A stretch of DNA of 64,000 bases from Solibacteraceae bacterium. Its GTDB lineage: Bacteria; Acidobacteriota; Terriglobia; Bryobacterales; Bryobacteraceae. The stretch spans positions 1 to 64,000 of the forward strand of contig JALSRK010000023.1 of assembly GCA_026984795.1 (NCBI GenBank). The letters run 5' to 3'. Each line of letters begins with the position of its first letter. The stretch's first letter is position 1. Both the position numbers and the translations under genes were made by a program. The notes under the pieces are model-generated. The model had not been told where the DNA came from. It worked only from the letters and a program-made list of their open reading frames with translations, and searched no databases. Below are positions 46,643-56,199 of the stretch, in pieces.

Positions 46643-47929
46643 ATGATTGTGCGTGTTCTCGCGCTGGCGTTACTGACCTCGCTAGGTTTCGCCCAGTCCT
46701 TCAACCCGAACGGTGACGAGCAGCTTCGCCTGTACATTCAACAGGCCCTGGAACGGAATCCTGCCGTGCGGCAGGCGTTCTCGCGTTACCGGGCGGCGCA
46801 ACAGAAGATGCCGCAGGTGAGCGCGCTACCGGACCCCGTCTTGACGCTGACACAGTATTTGCGTACGCCGGAGACGCGGGTGGGGCCGCAGTGGACGATG
46901 GTGAGCCTCTCGCAGAAGTTCCCATGGTTCGGCAAGCTGAGCGACCGGGAAAAGATTGCGGCGAAAGAAGCAGCCATCCTGCGGGAGCAGTACGAAGCCC
47001 AGCAGGACGAGATCATCCGGCAGGTGAAGCTCGCCTATTACACTCTGGCCTACATCGACGAGGCGATCAGAATCACCAAGGAAGATTTGGAGCTGCTGGG
47101 TCACTACGAGACCCTGGCCGAGGCGCGCTACAGCCAGGGCGTCGGGTTGCAACAGGCGGTGGTGAAGCTGCAGGCGGAGATGACTCGGGCACTGAACCGG
47201 CTCGATGAACTGGACATCCAGCGGGTGAACGCGGAGGCGGCGTTGAACCGGCTGCTGGACCGTCCTTCCCGATCACCCATCAGCCGCGTGACGCTGGGCA
47301 AACAACCTGAGGTGACGATCGACTACAAGGGTCTTCTCGACGTCGGCCGGCGGAACCGGCCTGAGGTGGTGGCTGCGTTGCTCGGAGTCGAGAAGAACGA
47401 GAAGCGCATCCAACTCGCGCGCCGCAGCTACTGGCCCGACTTCACGCTGGGGGCCAGCTTCGTGAATGTTACGGGCCGGAGCGACAAGCCTGGGGTGCTG
47501 AACCCTCCGCCGGGCAACGGGAAGAACGTGTGGGCGATCACGGTTGGGGCGAACATTCCCATCTGGAGGCGCAAGTACGACGCGGCAGTGCTGGAGGCGA
47601 CTGAAGACAAGCTCGCGGCCAAAGAGGGCTACCGGGACGTAGTGAACGGCGTGGAAGCTGCGGTACGCTCAGTCGGGTTCCGCATCGAGACGATCGCCGA
47701 GCAGATCAAGCTGTTCGAGGACACGCTGCTTCCGCAAGCCGAGCAGTCGTTGCGATCGGCCGAAGCGGCCTATTCGACGGGCACGCTGGGGGTTCTCGAC
47801 CTTTTGGACAGTGAGCGCGTGCTGCTGAACGTGCGGCTCGGGCTGGCCCAGCTCACCAGTGAGTTCATGAAATCGTTAGCGGATATGGAACGCGCGATTG
47901 GTGCGCCGTTCCCGGAGGTTCGGAAATGA
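46643..47929 (+). CDS. cusC: CusC/CzcC-type outer-membrane efflux protein (TolC family)
   Basis: The 428-residue protein has a signal peptide (VRVLALALLTSLGFAQ) and TolC-type helical repeats (residues ~30-200 and ~230-425): YIQQALERNPAVRQAFSRYRAAQQKMPQVSALPDPVLTLTQYLRTPETRVGPQ and the repeat RRNRPEVVAALLGVEKNEKRIQLARRSYWPDFTLGASF. Coiled-coil segments are evident. It forms the outer-membrane exit duct of a metal RND pump. The ATG at 46643 fits the signal peptide better than upstream 46520. It overlaps the cusB-like gene by 4 nt. Confidence 0.88.
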   Translation: MIVRVLALALLTSLGFAQSFNPNGDEQLRLYIQQALERNPAVRQAFSRYRAAQQKMPQVSALPDPVLTLTQYLRTPETRVGPQWTMVSLSQKFPWFGKLSDREKIAAKEAAILREQYEAQQDEIIRQVKLAYYTLAYIDEAIRITKEDLELLGHYETLAEARYSQGVGLQQAVVKLQAEMTRALNRLDELDIQRVNAEAALNRLLDRPSRSPISRVTLGKQPEVTIDYKGLLDVGRRNRPEVVAALLGVEKNEKRIQLARRSYWPDFTLGASFVNVTGRSDKPGVLNPPPGNGKNVWAITVGANIPIWRRKYDAAVLEATEDKLAAKEGYRDVVNGVEAAVRSVGFRIETIAEQIKLFEDTLLPQAEQSLRSAEAAYSTGTLGVLDLLDSERVLLNVRLGLAQLTSEFMKSLADMERAIGAPFPEVRK

Positions 47930-49329
47930 AGAAGAGTACTGTTGCGTTTCTTTTGATCGCAGCATTCGTCGTAGGCGCTGGAGTGCCGGCGTTTCTAATC
48001 TGGAACCCGGCCGGCTGGGGTTGGGCGGACCGGCTTGTCGGTAAACGCGAAGAGGCGGGGCCCGGCGAGCCGAACACGGGGCCGGCGACTGCCGCCCCGG
48101 CTACAGGCAAGAAGAAACGCAAGATCTTGTACTGGCGGGCGCCGATGGACCCGAACTACATCTCTGACAAGCCCGGCAAATCGCCGATGGGGATGGACCT
48201 GATTCCGGTATATGAGGACGAGGCGCCGAAAGCGACAGGGATTCGTGTGGATCCCAGTTTCCTGCAGAACTTCGCAGTGCGGACGGCGGTGGCCGAGCGG
48301 GGGTCGATCCCGATCGAGATTCGTACGATCGGCATCCTGACGTACAACGAGCGGGACATCGCTTCGGTGAACACGAAGTTCGAGGGCTGGATTGAGAAGG
48401 CCTACGTGAATTACATCGGCGAGCCAGTCGAGAAAGGGCAGGTCCTGTTCGAGATTTACAGTCCGGATCTAGTGACCACGCAGCAGGAGTACTTGGCGGC
48501 GCTCGATTACGTGAACCGCCTGGAGAGCAACAACGCGGTGCCGGAGGCGATCGGGCGGGCCCATTCGCTGCTCGAATCGGCGCGGGAACGGCTGCGGTAC
48601 TGGGACATCACCGAAGATCAGATCGACGAATTGCGGCAGACGCGGAAGCTGCGCCGGACGCTGAAGATCCTGTCTCCGGTTTCCGGGGTCGTGGTAGCGA
48701 AGATGGACCGCTCACTCGAGGGAATGAAGGTCACGCCGGGCATGAACGTGTACAAGATCGCCGATCTTTCGACGGTCTGGGCCGAGATCGAGATCTACGA
48801 GTACCAACTCGCCCACGTTCGTCTGGGCCAGCACGCCATGATAACGGTCGATGCGTTCCCCGGGCGGCGCTGGTCGGGCAAGATCATCTACCTCGATCCG
48901 GAATTGAACCAGAAGACGCGGACGCTGAAGGTTTTCGTGGAAATCCCGAATCCCGACTTGAGGTTGCGCCCTGAGATGTATGCCAACGTGGAGCTCCGCA
49001 CGCCGGCGGTGAGCGGCGCGGTGAAGGTGCCCGAGGAAGCGATCATTCACACCGGCGAGCGGGCGGTGGTGATCGTCCAGAAGGATCGGGAGAAGGGAGT
49101 TTTCGAGCCTCGGGAGGTGAAGCTCGGCTTCAGCGGCGACGGCTATACCGAGGTGCGCGAAGGGCTGCGGCCCGGGGAAATCGTGGTTACCTCGTCGCAG
49201 TTCCTGATCGATTCGGAGAGCAACCTGAAAGAAGCGGTTCAGAAGATGTTGGCCGCCCGTGCAGGCGGAGGCGAGGGCAAAGGGGAGAAAGCTGCGCCCG
49301 AGCCGGCCCAGCCGGCCCACCAACACTAA
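47926..49329 (+). CDS. cusB: CusB-type efflux periplasmic adaptor with heavy-metal-binding domain
   Basis: The 467-residue membrane-fusion protein has an N-terminal anchor (VAFLLIAAFVVGAGVPAFLIW), a heavy-metal-binding segment at ~68-95 (YWRAPMDPNYISDKPGKSPMGMDLIPVYE, the CusB/CzcB metal motif with Met residues), two lipoyl half-motifs (GWIEKAYVNYIGEPVEKGQVLF and ILSPVSGVVVAKMDRSLEGMKVTPG), a coiled hairpin (residues ~175-230), and a C-terminal beta-barrel and proximal domain. It links the CusA pump with the outer-membrane CusC channel. The C-terminal PAHQH tail may bind metal. Confidence 0.92.
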   Translation: MKKSTVAFLLIAAFVVGAGVPAFLIWNPAGWGWADRLVGKREEAGPGEPNTGPATAAPATGKKKRKILYWRAPMDPNYISDKPGKSPMGMDLIPVYEDEAPKATGIRVDPSFLQNFAVRTAVAERGSIPIEIRTIGILTYNERDIASVNTKFEGWIEKAYVNYIGEPVEKGQVLFEIYSPDLVTTQQEYLAALDYVNRLESNNAVPEAIGRAHSLLESARERLRYWDITEDQIDELRQTRKLRRTLKILSPVSGVVVAKMDRSLEGMKVTPGMNVYKIADLSTVWAEIEIYEYQLAHVRLGQHAMITVDAFPGRRWSGKIIYLDPELNQKTRTLKVFVEIPNPDLRLRPEMYANVELRTPAVSGAVKVPEEAIIHTGERAVVIVQKDREKGVFEPREVKLGFSGDGYTEVREGLRPGEIVVTSSQFLIDSESNLKEAVQKMLAARAGGGEGKGEKAAPEPAQPAHQH

Positions 49330-49338
49330 GGGGGACTC

Positions 49339-52300
49339 ATGTTCGCACGCGTCATTGAATGGTCGATTGAGAACAAGTTCCTCGTACTGCTGACGACGGT
49401 CTTCCTGATCTTCGCGGGGATCTACTCGCTTCAGCGGACGCCGCTCGATGCGATCCCTGATCTGTCGGACGTGCAGGTAATCATCTTTACCGAGTATCCG
49501 GGCCAGGCGCCGCAGATCGTCGAGGACCAGGTAACCTACCCGCTGACCACGCAGATGCTGGCGGTGCCTTATGCCAAGGTCGTGCGGGGCTATTCGTTTT
49601 TCGGCTTCTCATTCGTCTACATCATTTTTGAAGACGGTACTGACATGTACTGGGCGAGGAGCCGGGTGCTGGAGTACCTGAATTTCGTGGCGGGGCGGCT
49701 GCCGGAAGGGGTAACTCCGTCACTGGGCCCGGACGCCACCGGCGTGGGCTGGGCCTTCATGTACGTACTGACCTCGGACCGGCACGACCTGGCGGAGCTG
49801 CGGACCCTCCAGGACTGGTACTTGAAGTACGAGCTGACGAGCGTGCCGGGGGTTTCCGAAGTAGCGAGCATCGGCGGCTTCGTCCGCCAGTACCAGGTGA
49901 CCGTGGATCCGAACAAGCTGCGGGCTTACAACATTCCGATTTCGAAGATCCGCAAAGCCGTGCAGCGGAGCAACAACGACGTAGGCGGGCGGCTACTGGA
50001 AATAGCCGAGAAAGAGTTCATGGTCCGGGGACTCGGCTACATCAAGTCGCTGGACGACGTGCGGAACATCGCTGTGGGAGTAGACGCGAACGGCACGCCC
50101 ATACTCCTGCGTGACGTGGCGCGGGTGAACTACGGGCCGGAGATCCGGCGAGGGCTGGCGGACTGGAACGGAGAGGGCGAAGCGGTCGGCGGCATTGTCG
50201 TCGTCCGTTACGGGGCCAATGCACGCCAGGTAATCGAGGACGTGAAGGCCAAGCTGGCGGAGCTGAAGAAGGCGCTGCCGGAGGGCGTGGAGATCCACGT
50301 CGCCTATGACCGGTCGGCGCTCATTGAGCGGGCGATCGACACGCTGAAGGAGAAGCTGCTCGAGGAGAGTATCGTCGTCGCGGTCGTCTGTGTCATCTTT
50401 CTGCTTCACTTCCGGAGCGCACTGGTGGCGATCATCACGCTGCCGGTGGCCGTACTGATGTCGTTCATCATCATGTACTACCAGGGCCTGACGGCCAACA
50501 TCATGTCGCTGGGGGGGATTGCGATCGCGATCGGGGCCATGGTGGACGCGGCGATCATCATGATCGAGAACGCCCACAAACATTTGGAGCGCGATGCGGG
50601 CAAGAAGCCGCACTGGAAGATCATCTCGGACGCCGCCACGGAGGTCGGCCCGGCCCTGTTCTATTCGCTGCTGGTGATCACGGTATCGTTCATGCCGGTC
50701 TTCACGCTGGAGGCGCAGGAGGGACGCCTGTTCAAACCTCTGGCGTTCACGAAGACATACGCGATGGCCGCCGCGGCGTTACTGTCGATCACCCTGGTGC
50801 CGGTGCTGATGGGCTACTGGATTCGCGGCAAGATTCTGCCCGAACACAAGAACCCGATCAACCGGTTTCTGATCTGGGCCTATCACCCACTGCTGGAGTT
50901 CGTGCTGCGTTTCAAGTGGCCGGTGCTGATCGTTTCGGTGCTGGTGGTGGCGGTGACCGTCATCCCGTTCCAGCGGCTTGGGTCGGAGTTCATGCCGCCC
51001 CTGTGGGAGGGCGACCTGCTGTACATGCCGACGACGCTGCCGGGCGTCTCGATCACCAAAGCGCGCGAGATTCTCCAGCAGACCGACAAGATCATCAAGA
51101 CATTCCCGGAGGTTCACCATGTCTTCGGCAAGATCGGCCGGGCGGACACGGCCACCGACCCGGCGCCGCTGTCGATGATCGAAACTACGATTATGCTGAA
51201 ACCGGAGAGCGAGTGGCGGCCGGGGATGACGCCTCAGAAACTGCAGGACGAGCTAGACGCCGCTATCCAGGTCCCAGGAGTGACAAACGCGTGGACGATG
51301 CCGATCAAGACGCGCATCGACATGCTCTCGACGGGAATCAAGACGCCGGTGGGCATCAAGGTGGCGGGACCGGACCTGCAGGTGCTGGAGGACCTGGGCC
51401 GCGAGATCGAAGCGGTGGTGCGGAACGTGCCCGGAACGCTCAGCGTCTACGCCGAGCGCGTGATGGGCGGCAACTACCTGGATTTCGAGATCGACCGGGA
51501 AGCGATCGCCCGTTACGGACTGACGGTGGGGGACGTAGAGGACGTCATCCAGACGGCGATCGGCGGAATGAACCTCACGACAACCGTGGAAGGGCTGGAG
51601 CGATATCCGGTGAACCTCCGTTACGATCGGGAGTTGCGTGACAACCTGCCGGCTCTGCGCGCGGTGGTGGTGCCGACGCCCACGGGGCAGCAGATTCCAC
51701 TTGGGCAGCTCGTCAAGTTCCGGTACGTCATCGGACCGCCTTCCATCAAGAGTGAGAACGCCCGGCCGAACGCGTGGATCTATGTGGACTTGCGGAATAT
51801 CGACGTAGGTACGTACGTAGAGCGCGCCAAGAAAGCGGTCGAGGAGCAAGTCAAGATCCCGGCGGGTTACACGATCACCTGGAGTGGACAGTACGAGTAC
51901 ATGCAGCGGGCGCAGCAGCGTCTCATGTACGTGATCCCGCTGACGATCGTGATCATCTTCGTGATCATCTACATCAACACGCAGTCGATCATCAAGACGG
52001 GGATCGTCTTCATGGCGTTGCCGTTCGCCATAGTGGGGTCAGTATGGCTGCTGTACCTGCTGAACTACAACATGAGCATCGCCGTCTGGGTGGGGGTCAT
52101 CGCCCTGGCCGGGATCAGCGCGGAGACCGGCGTGGTGATGTTGCTGTACCTGGATGTGGCTTACGACCAGCACATGAAGCAGGGCTTGCTGAAGACGCGC
52201 CTGGACCTCGCTGACGCCGTTTATGAAGGGGCGGTGAAGCGCGTGCGGCCGAAGGTCATGACCGTGTGCGTGATCATCGCCGGCCTGCTGCCGATCATGT

Positions 52301-52482
52301 GGAGCCACGGCACGGGGGCCGACGTGATGAAGCGGATCGCCGCCCCGATGGTCGGAGGCGTCGTTACTTCCGCCATCATGGAGCTGATCATCTTTCCGAT
52401 CGTGTTCTTCCTGTGGCGGGGGCACAAGCTTCCGTCGGGCGGCAAGTTCACCGGATTTCATCATCTCAAGGAGACGTCATGA
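49339..52482 (+). CDS. cusA: CusA-type copper/silver RND efflux pump
   Basis: The 1047-residue RND transporter exports Cu(I)/Ag(I) from cytoplasm or periplasm using the proton gradient. Heavy-metal-efflux hallmarks are present: LQRTPLDAIPDLSDVQVIIFTEYPGQAPQIVEDQVTYPLTTQM near the N-terminus, GAMVDAAIIMIENAHKHLE in the fourth membrane segment (proton-relay Asp), MPTTLPGVSITKAREILQQTDKIIKTFPEV, and the C-terminal GVIALAGISAETGVVMLLYLDVAY. Methionine-rich loops suit soft metals. It follows cusB by 9 nt, and its stop overlaps the start of the next gene (ATGA). Confidence 0.96.
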   Translation: MFARVIEWSIENKFLVLLTTVFLIFAGIYSLQRTPLDAIPDLSDVQVIIFTEYPGQAPQIVEDQVTYPLTTQMLAVPYAKVVRGYSFFGFSFVYIIFEDGTDMYWARSRVLEYLNFVAGRLPEGVTPSLGPDATGVGWAFMYVLTSDRHDLAELRTLQDWYLKYELTSVPGVSEVASIGGFVRQYQVTVDPNKLRAYNIPISKIRKAVQRSNNDVGGRLLEIAEKEFMVRGLGYIKSLDDVRNIAVGVDANGTPILLRDVARVNYGPEIRRGLADWNGEGEAVGGIVVVRYGANARQVIEDVKAKLAELKKALPEGVEIHVAYDRSALIERAIDTLKEKLLEESIVVAVVCVIFLLHFRSALVAIITLPVAVLMSFIIMYYQGLTANIMSLGGIAIAIGAMVDAAIIMIENAHKHLERDAGKKPHWKIISDAATEVGPALFYSLLVITVSFMPVFTLEAQEGRLFKPLAFTKTYAMAAAALLSITLVPVLMGYWIRGKILPEHKNPINRFLIWAYHPLLEFVLRFKWPVLIVSVLVVAVTVIPFQRLGSEFMPPLWEGDLLYMPTTLPGVSITKAREILQQTDKIIKTFPEVHHVFGKIGRADTATDPAPLSMIETTIMLKPESEWRPGMTPQKLQDELDAAIQVPGVTNAWTMPIKTRIDMLSTGIKTPVGIKVAGPDLQVLEDLGREIEAVVRNVPGTLSVYAERVMGGNYLDFEIDREAIARYGLTVGDVEDVIQTAIGGMNLTTTVEGLERYPVNLRYDRELRDNLPALRAVVVPTPTGQQIPLGQLVKFRYVIGPPSIKSENARPNAWIYVDLRNIDVGTYVERAKKAVEEQVKIPAGYTITWSGQYEYMQRAQQRLMYVIPLTIVIIFVIIYINTQSIIKTGIVFMALPFAIVGSVWLLYLLNYNMSIAVWVGVIALAGISAETGVVMLLYLDVAYDQHMKQGLLKTRLDLADAVYEGAVKRVRPKVMTVCVIIAGLLPIMWSHGTGADVMKRIAAPMVGGVVTSAIMELIIFPIVFFLWRGHKLPSGGKFTGFHHLKETS

Positions 52483-53195
52483 GGATTGCGGTACTGATGT
52501 TGCTTCTCGCTCCGCTGTTGGGAGCCGAGACCTTCACGGTGATTCACAAGAAGAAGGCCTGGCCGGACGGCAAGGGGACGGTCACGATCACCGATAACGG
52601 GATTGCGTTCGAAGCGAAGAAGAAAAAGAACAGCCGGAAGTGGAGTTGGTTGGACATTCAGTACTTCGACCGGATCTCCGAGACCGAGTTCGTGATTCTG
52701 ACCTATCACGACCAGAAGCGCTACCTGGGGCGGGACCGCTCCTACCGGTTCGTGATCACCGAAGGGGCGCTCACCGATGAGCTGTTCCGGAAGATCTCAG
52801 CCAAGCTGGGCCGTCCGGTGACCAACCGGGTGGTGCGGCCGGTGGCGAAGGTCCGCTACGAGGTTCCGGTGAAGCACCTGCATACCTTCGGCGGCTGCGA
52901 GGGCGTGCTTCGTTTCACCGACGGAGCCATCTATTATGTGACGGACCACGCGAAGGATGCCCGGGAATGGCGGCTGGACCGTGACGTGCAGTCCGTTTGG
53001 TCAGCGGATACGTATCGGCTCGAAGTTCACGCGTATGACAACAACCGGCGCGAGTTCAGCCGGACGAGGGTGTACAAGTTCGACTTGAAGAAGCCGCTCG
53101 ACGCCGGGTTTTATCGTGATCTGAAATTGAAACTGTACGAGTTGGAGAGCGCGCACCTTCCGATGGCCGGGTCCGTGGAGCGGGAAGGAGAATAG
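52479..53195 (+). CDS. secreted protein of unknown function in the copper operon
   Basis: The 238-residue protein has a signal peptide (IAVLMLLLAPLLGAETF). The mature part has an N-terminal half with short beta-strands (TVTITDNGIAFEAKKKKNSRKWSWLDIQYFDRISETEFVILTY) and a C-terminal half that repeats the theme (HLHTFGGCEGVLRFTDGAIYYVTDHAKDAREWRLDRDVQSVWS). This looks like two PH-like or beta-sandwich units. I do not recognise a named family. Its ATG overlaps the cusA stop, so it is coupled to the pump and should act in the same envelope pathway. Only one Cys is seen, and no strong metal motif. Confidence 0.8.
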   Translation: MRIAVLMLLLAPLLGAETFTVIHKKKAWPDGKGTVTITDNGIAFEAKKKKNSRKWSWLDIQYFDRISETEFVILTYHDQKRYLGRDRSYRFVITEGALTDELFRKISAKLGRPVTNRVVRPVAKVRYEVPVKHLHTFGGCEGVLRFTDGAIYYVTDHAKDAREWRLDRDVQSVWSADTYRLEVHAYDNNRREFSRTRVYKFDLKKPLDAGFYRDLKLKLYELESAHLPMAGSVEREGE

Positions 53196-53198
53196 AAG

Positions 53199-53690
53199 AT
53201 GACGAGCAGAGGGGCGATCACCGGGCTCATCGTGCTGATCATGGTGGGCGCCGGGCTCGTTTATGTAGCGTGGCATTTGACGCGCAGTACGACCGACGCG
53301 GTCTGTCAGGTCTGCAACCGGCCGATTCACATGGAGACGCGCACGGTGGCGCTCGTTGGGGGGAAACGGGAAGTTTTTTGTTGCCCCACATGCGCCATTT
53401 CGGCGGCGCGGCAAGCGGGCAAGACCTTGAAGTTCCTGAAATTCACCGATTATGCGACTGGCTGGCCGGTCGAGCCTGAGGATGCATTTCTGGTACGCGG
53501 CAGCGATGTCAATCCTTGCCTGGCGCACGAGCCGGAGATGCTGACCGACATGGAGAAACGACCGGCGGCGCTCACCTTTGACCGTTGTGCACCGAGCATT
53601 CTGGCCTTCGCCACCCGCGACGCGGCGGAGGCTTTCATTGAGGAGCACGGAGGCGAACTATTGCTCGCCAAGGACTTGATGGCTCAGTAG
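53199..53690 (+). CDS. NosL-like membrane-anchored metal-binding protein
   Basis: The 163-residue protein has an N-terminal anchor or signal ([23 protein letters not shown]), then a CxxC motif ([18 protein letters not shown]) and a CPTC pair ([18 protein letters not shown]) reminiscent of TRASH/NosL folds, and a C-terminal [27 protein letters not shown], which resembles the NosL end. NosL-type proteins are copper(I) chaperones. Located between cusA and copA, 3 nt after the unknown gene, it may deliver Cu(I) to the pumps. The start ATG has a GAGAA-type upstream sequence. Confidence 0.75.
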   Translation: MTSRGAITGLIVLIMVGAGLVYVAWHLTRSTTDAVCQVCNRPIHMETRTVALVGGKREVFCCPTCAISAARQAGKTLKFLKFTDYATGWPVEPEDAFLVRGSDVNPCLAHEPEMLTDMEKRPAALTFDRCAPSILAFATRDAAEAFIEEHGGELLLAKDLMAQ

Positions 53691-53706
53691 GCCACGGAGA
53701 GGGGAC

Positions 53707-56199
53707 ATGCCTGAACATCATTGCTGTCACGGGGACGAGCACGACCGCTCGCACGAGCCGGCGGCTGGAGTGAAGGATCCTGTTTGCGGAATGGACGTGA
53801 ATCCCGACCACGCTGCCGGTTCCTACGCGCACGAAGGGAAAGTCTACTATTTCTGTAGCACTCACTGCCTGGAAAAGTTCCGGGAAAATCCCGCGGCCTG
53901 GACCGGGGCGTCTAGCCTGGTCGGGCTGGGAGCGCCCGCCCCGGCTCCCGTTCACGCGAGGAAGCCGGAGGGCAAGGGCGGATGGACGTGCCCGATGCAT
54001 CCGGAAGTGAAGGCGGCCGGTCCGGGCGCATGTCCGAAGTGCGGTATGGCGCTGGAGCCGGTGCAACCGGCGCCGGTGGCCGGAGCGGTCGAATACACCT
54101 GTCCGATGCACCCGGAGATCGTCCGATCTCAGCCCGGTTCGTGCCCGATTTGCGGCATGGCCCTGGAGCCCCGTACGGCGGCGGCCGAAGAAGAGAATCC
54201 GGAACTTCGGGATATGACCCGGCGCTTCTGGGTGAGCCTGGCGCTCAGCGTTCCGGTCTTGCTGCTGGCAATGGGCGAACTGATCCCGGGCAATCCCCTG
54301 GGGCGGATCGCTTCCTTCCACGTGCGGTTGTGGATTCAGCTCGCGCTGAGCACGCCGGTGGTGGTGTGGGGCGGCTGGCCGTTCTTCCAGCGATTCTGGA
54401 TCTCCATCATCAACCGCAGTCCCAACATGTTCACGCTGATCGCCATGGGCGTGGGGGCGGCCTACTCTTACAGCGTGGTGGCGACCCTGGCGCCGGGCAT
54501 TTTTCCGGCATCGTTCCGTGGTGAAGGGGGCCATCCCGGCGTTTACTTCGAGGCGGCGGCGGTGATCACGACGCTGGTGCTTTTGGGCCAGGTCCTGGAG
54601 CTGAGAGCCCGCAGCCAGACGAGCAGCGCTATCAAGGCCCTGCTCGGCCTGGCGCCCAAGACGGCACGCCTGGTGGCCGAGGACGGCACGGAACGGGATG
54701 TGCCTCTCGAACAGGTCCAGCCGGGCGACCGCCTGCGCGTCCGGCCCGGGGAGAAGGTTCCGGTGGACGGCGTGGTCCTGGAGGGGACGAGCTCGGTGGA
54801 TGAATCGATGATCACCGGCGAGCCGGTTCCGGTGGAAAAAGGTCCGGGCGAAAAGGTGACCGGGGGGACGGTGAACGGTACCGGCAGCTTCATCATGCGC
54901 GCCGAGCGGGTGGGCGCGGACACGTTGCTGGCTCAGATCGTTCAGATGGTGAGCGAGGCGCAGCGCAGCCGGGCTCCGATCCAGCGCCTGGCCGACGTGG
55001 TTTCGGGATATTTCGTACCGGCGGTAATCGCCGTTGCGCTGCTGACCTTTGTTGTGTGGCTGATGGTGGGCCCGGAACCGCGAGGGGCCCACGCACTGGT
55101 GAACGCGGTGGCGGTACTGATTATCGCCTGTCCGTGCGCGCTGGGACTGGCGACGCCGGTCTCCGTCATGGTCGCCACCGGCCGCGGAGCCACGGCGGGG
55201 GTACTGATCCGGAACGCCGAAGCGCTCGAAACAATGGAGAAAATCGACACGCTTTGCGTCGACAAGACTGGCACGCTTACCGAGGGCAAGCCCAAGGTGG
55301 CGCGGGTCGTTCCTGCGCCTGGCGCCGCCGAGGACGAGGTTGTGCGGATTGCGGCCGGGCTGGAACGCGGCAGCGAACATCCGTTGGCGGCGGCGATTCT
55401 CGAGGCGGCGGCGGCGAGGAAAGTTACACCGGCGGAGGTGGCCGATTTCCGTTCCGTTACCGGGAAAGGCGTGGCCGGCTCGATCGAGGGCGAACCCACG
55501 GCGTTGGGTAACGATCGGCTACTCGAGGATCTAGGGGTATCGGCGGGCGAGCTGGGGACCCGGGCTGACGAGATGCGCGCTGACGGCGAGACAGTGGTTT
55601 TCGTCGTGGCGGGCGGCCGCGTTGTCGGGCTGATCGGGATTGCCGACCCCATCAAGGAATCCGCCCGGGAGGCGATCCGGCAGCTTCACGCGGAGAAGAT
55701 CCGGATCGTGATGGTCACCGGCGACAACCGGACGACCGCCGAAGCCGTTGCTCGCAAGCTGGGCATCGACGAGGTGGAGGCCGGCGTCTTGCCCGAGCGT
55801 AAGAGCGACATCGTCAAGCGCTTGCAGCAGCAGGGGCGCAAGGTAGCGATGGCGGGCGACGGCGTCAACGATGCCCCGGCATTGGCCCAGGCCGATGTGG
55901 GAATCGCCATGGGGACAGGCACGGACGTGGCTATGGAGAGCGCCGGGGTGACGTTGGTGAAAGGCGACCTGCGGGGGGTGGTGCGGGCCATCCGGCTGAG
56001 CCGGGCGACGATGCGGAACATCCGGCAGAACCTTGTCTTCGCCTTCGTTTACAATTCCTTGGGCGTCCCGGTGGCGGCGGGGATCCTGTATCCGTTCTTC
56101 GGCCTTCTGCTGAGTCCGATCATTGCCGCGGCGGCGATGACGTTCAGCTCCGTATCCGTAATCAGCAACGCGCTCCGCCTGCGGAGGGTGGCACTGTAA
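53707..56199 (+). CDS. copA: CopA-type Cu(I)/Ag(I) P1B-ATPase with YHS and two HMBD domains
   Basis: The 830-residue ATPase has an N-terminal His-rich start, a YHS domain (residues ~22-65, [10 protein letters not shown] and [14 protein letters not shown]), and two heavy-metal-binding domains (~90-118 and ~127-154, each CPMHPE...CPxCGMALEP). The P1B core has CPC at ~475-477 ([13 protein letters not shown]), the phosphorylated Asp in DKTGT near 519, the TGE actuator motif ([14 protein letters not shown]), HP in [10 protein letters not shown] and the GDGVNDAP hinge. The classical HMA ferredoxin-like domains are missing. It exports Cu(I) or Ag(I). It overlaps the phosphatase gene by one base (TAATG). 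Confidence 0.94.
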   Translation: MPEHHCCHGDEHDRSHEPAAGVKDPVCGMDVNPDHAAGSYAHEGKVYYFCSTHCLEKFRENPAAWTGASSLVGLGAPAPAPVHARKPEGKGGWTCPMHPEVKAAGPGACPKCGMALEPVQPAPVAGAVEYTCPMHPEIVRSQPGSCPICGMALEPRTAAAEEENPELRDMTRRFWVSLALSVPVLLLAMGELIPGNPLGRIASFHVRLWIQLALSTPVVVWGGWPFFQRFWISIINRSPNMFTLIAMGVGAAYSYSVVATLAPGIFPASFRGEGGHPGVYFEAAAVITTLVLLGQVLELRARSQTSSAIKALLGLAPKTARLVAEDGTERDVPLEQVQPGDRLRVRPGEKVPVDGVVLEGTSSVDESMITGEPVPVEKGPGEKVTGGTVNGTGSFIMRAERVGADTLLAQIVQMVSEAQRSRAPIQRLADVVSGYFVPAVIAVALLTFVVWLMVGPEPRGAHALVNAVAVLIIACPCALGLATPVSVMVATGRGATAGVLIRNAEALETMEKIDTLCVDKTGTLTEGKPKVARVVPAPGAAEDEVVRIAAGLERGSEHPLAAAILEAAAARKVTPAEVADFRSVTGKGVAGSIEGEPTALGNDRLLEDLGVSAGELGTRADEMRADGETVVFVVAGGRVVGLIGIADPIKESAREAIRQLHAEKIRIVMVTGDNRTTAEAVARKLGIDEVEAGVLPERKSDIVKRLQQQGRKVAMAGDGVNDAPALAQADVGIAMGTGTDVAMESAGVTLVKGDLRGVVRAIRLSRATMRNIRQNLVFAFVYNSLGVPVAAGILYPFFGLLLSPIIAAAAMTFSSVSVISNALRLRRVAL

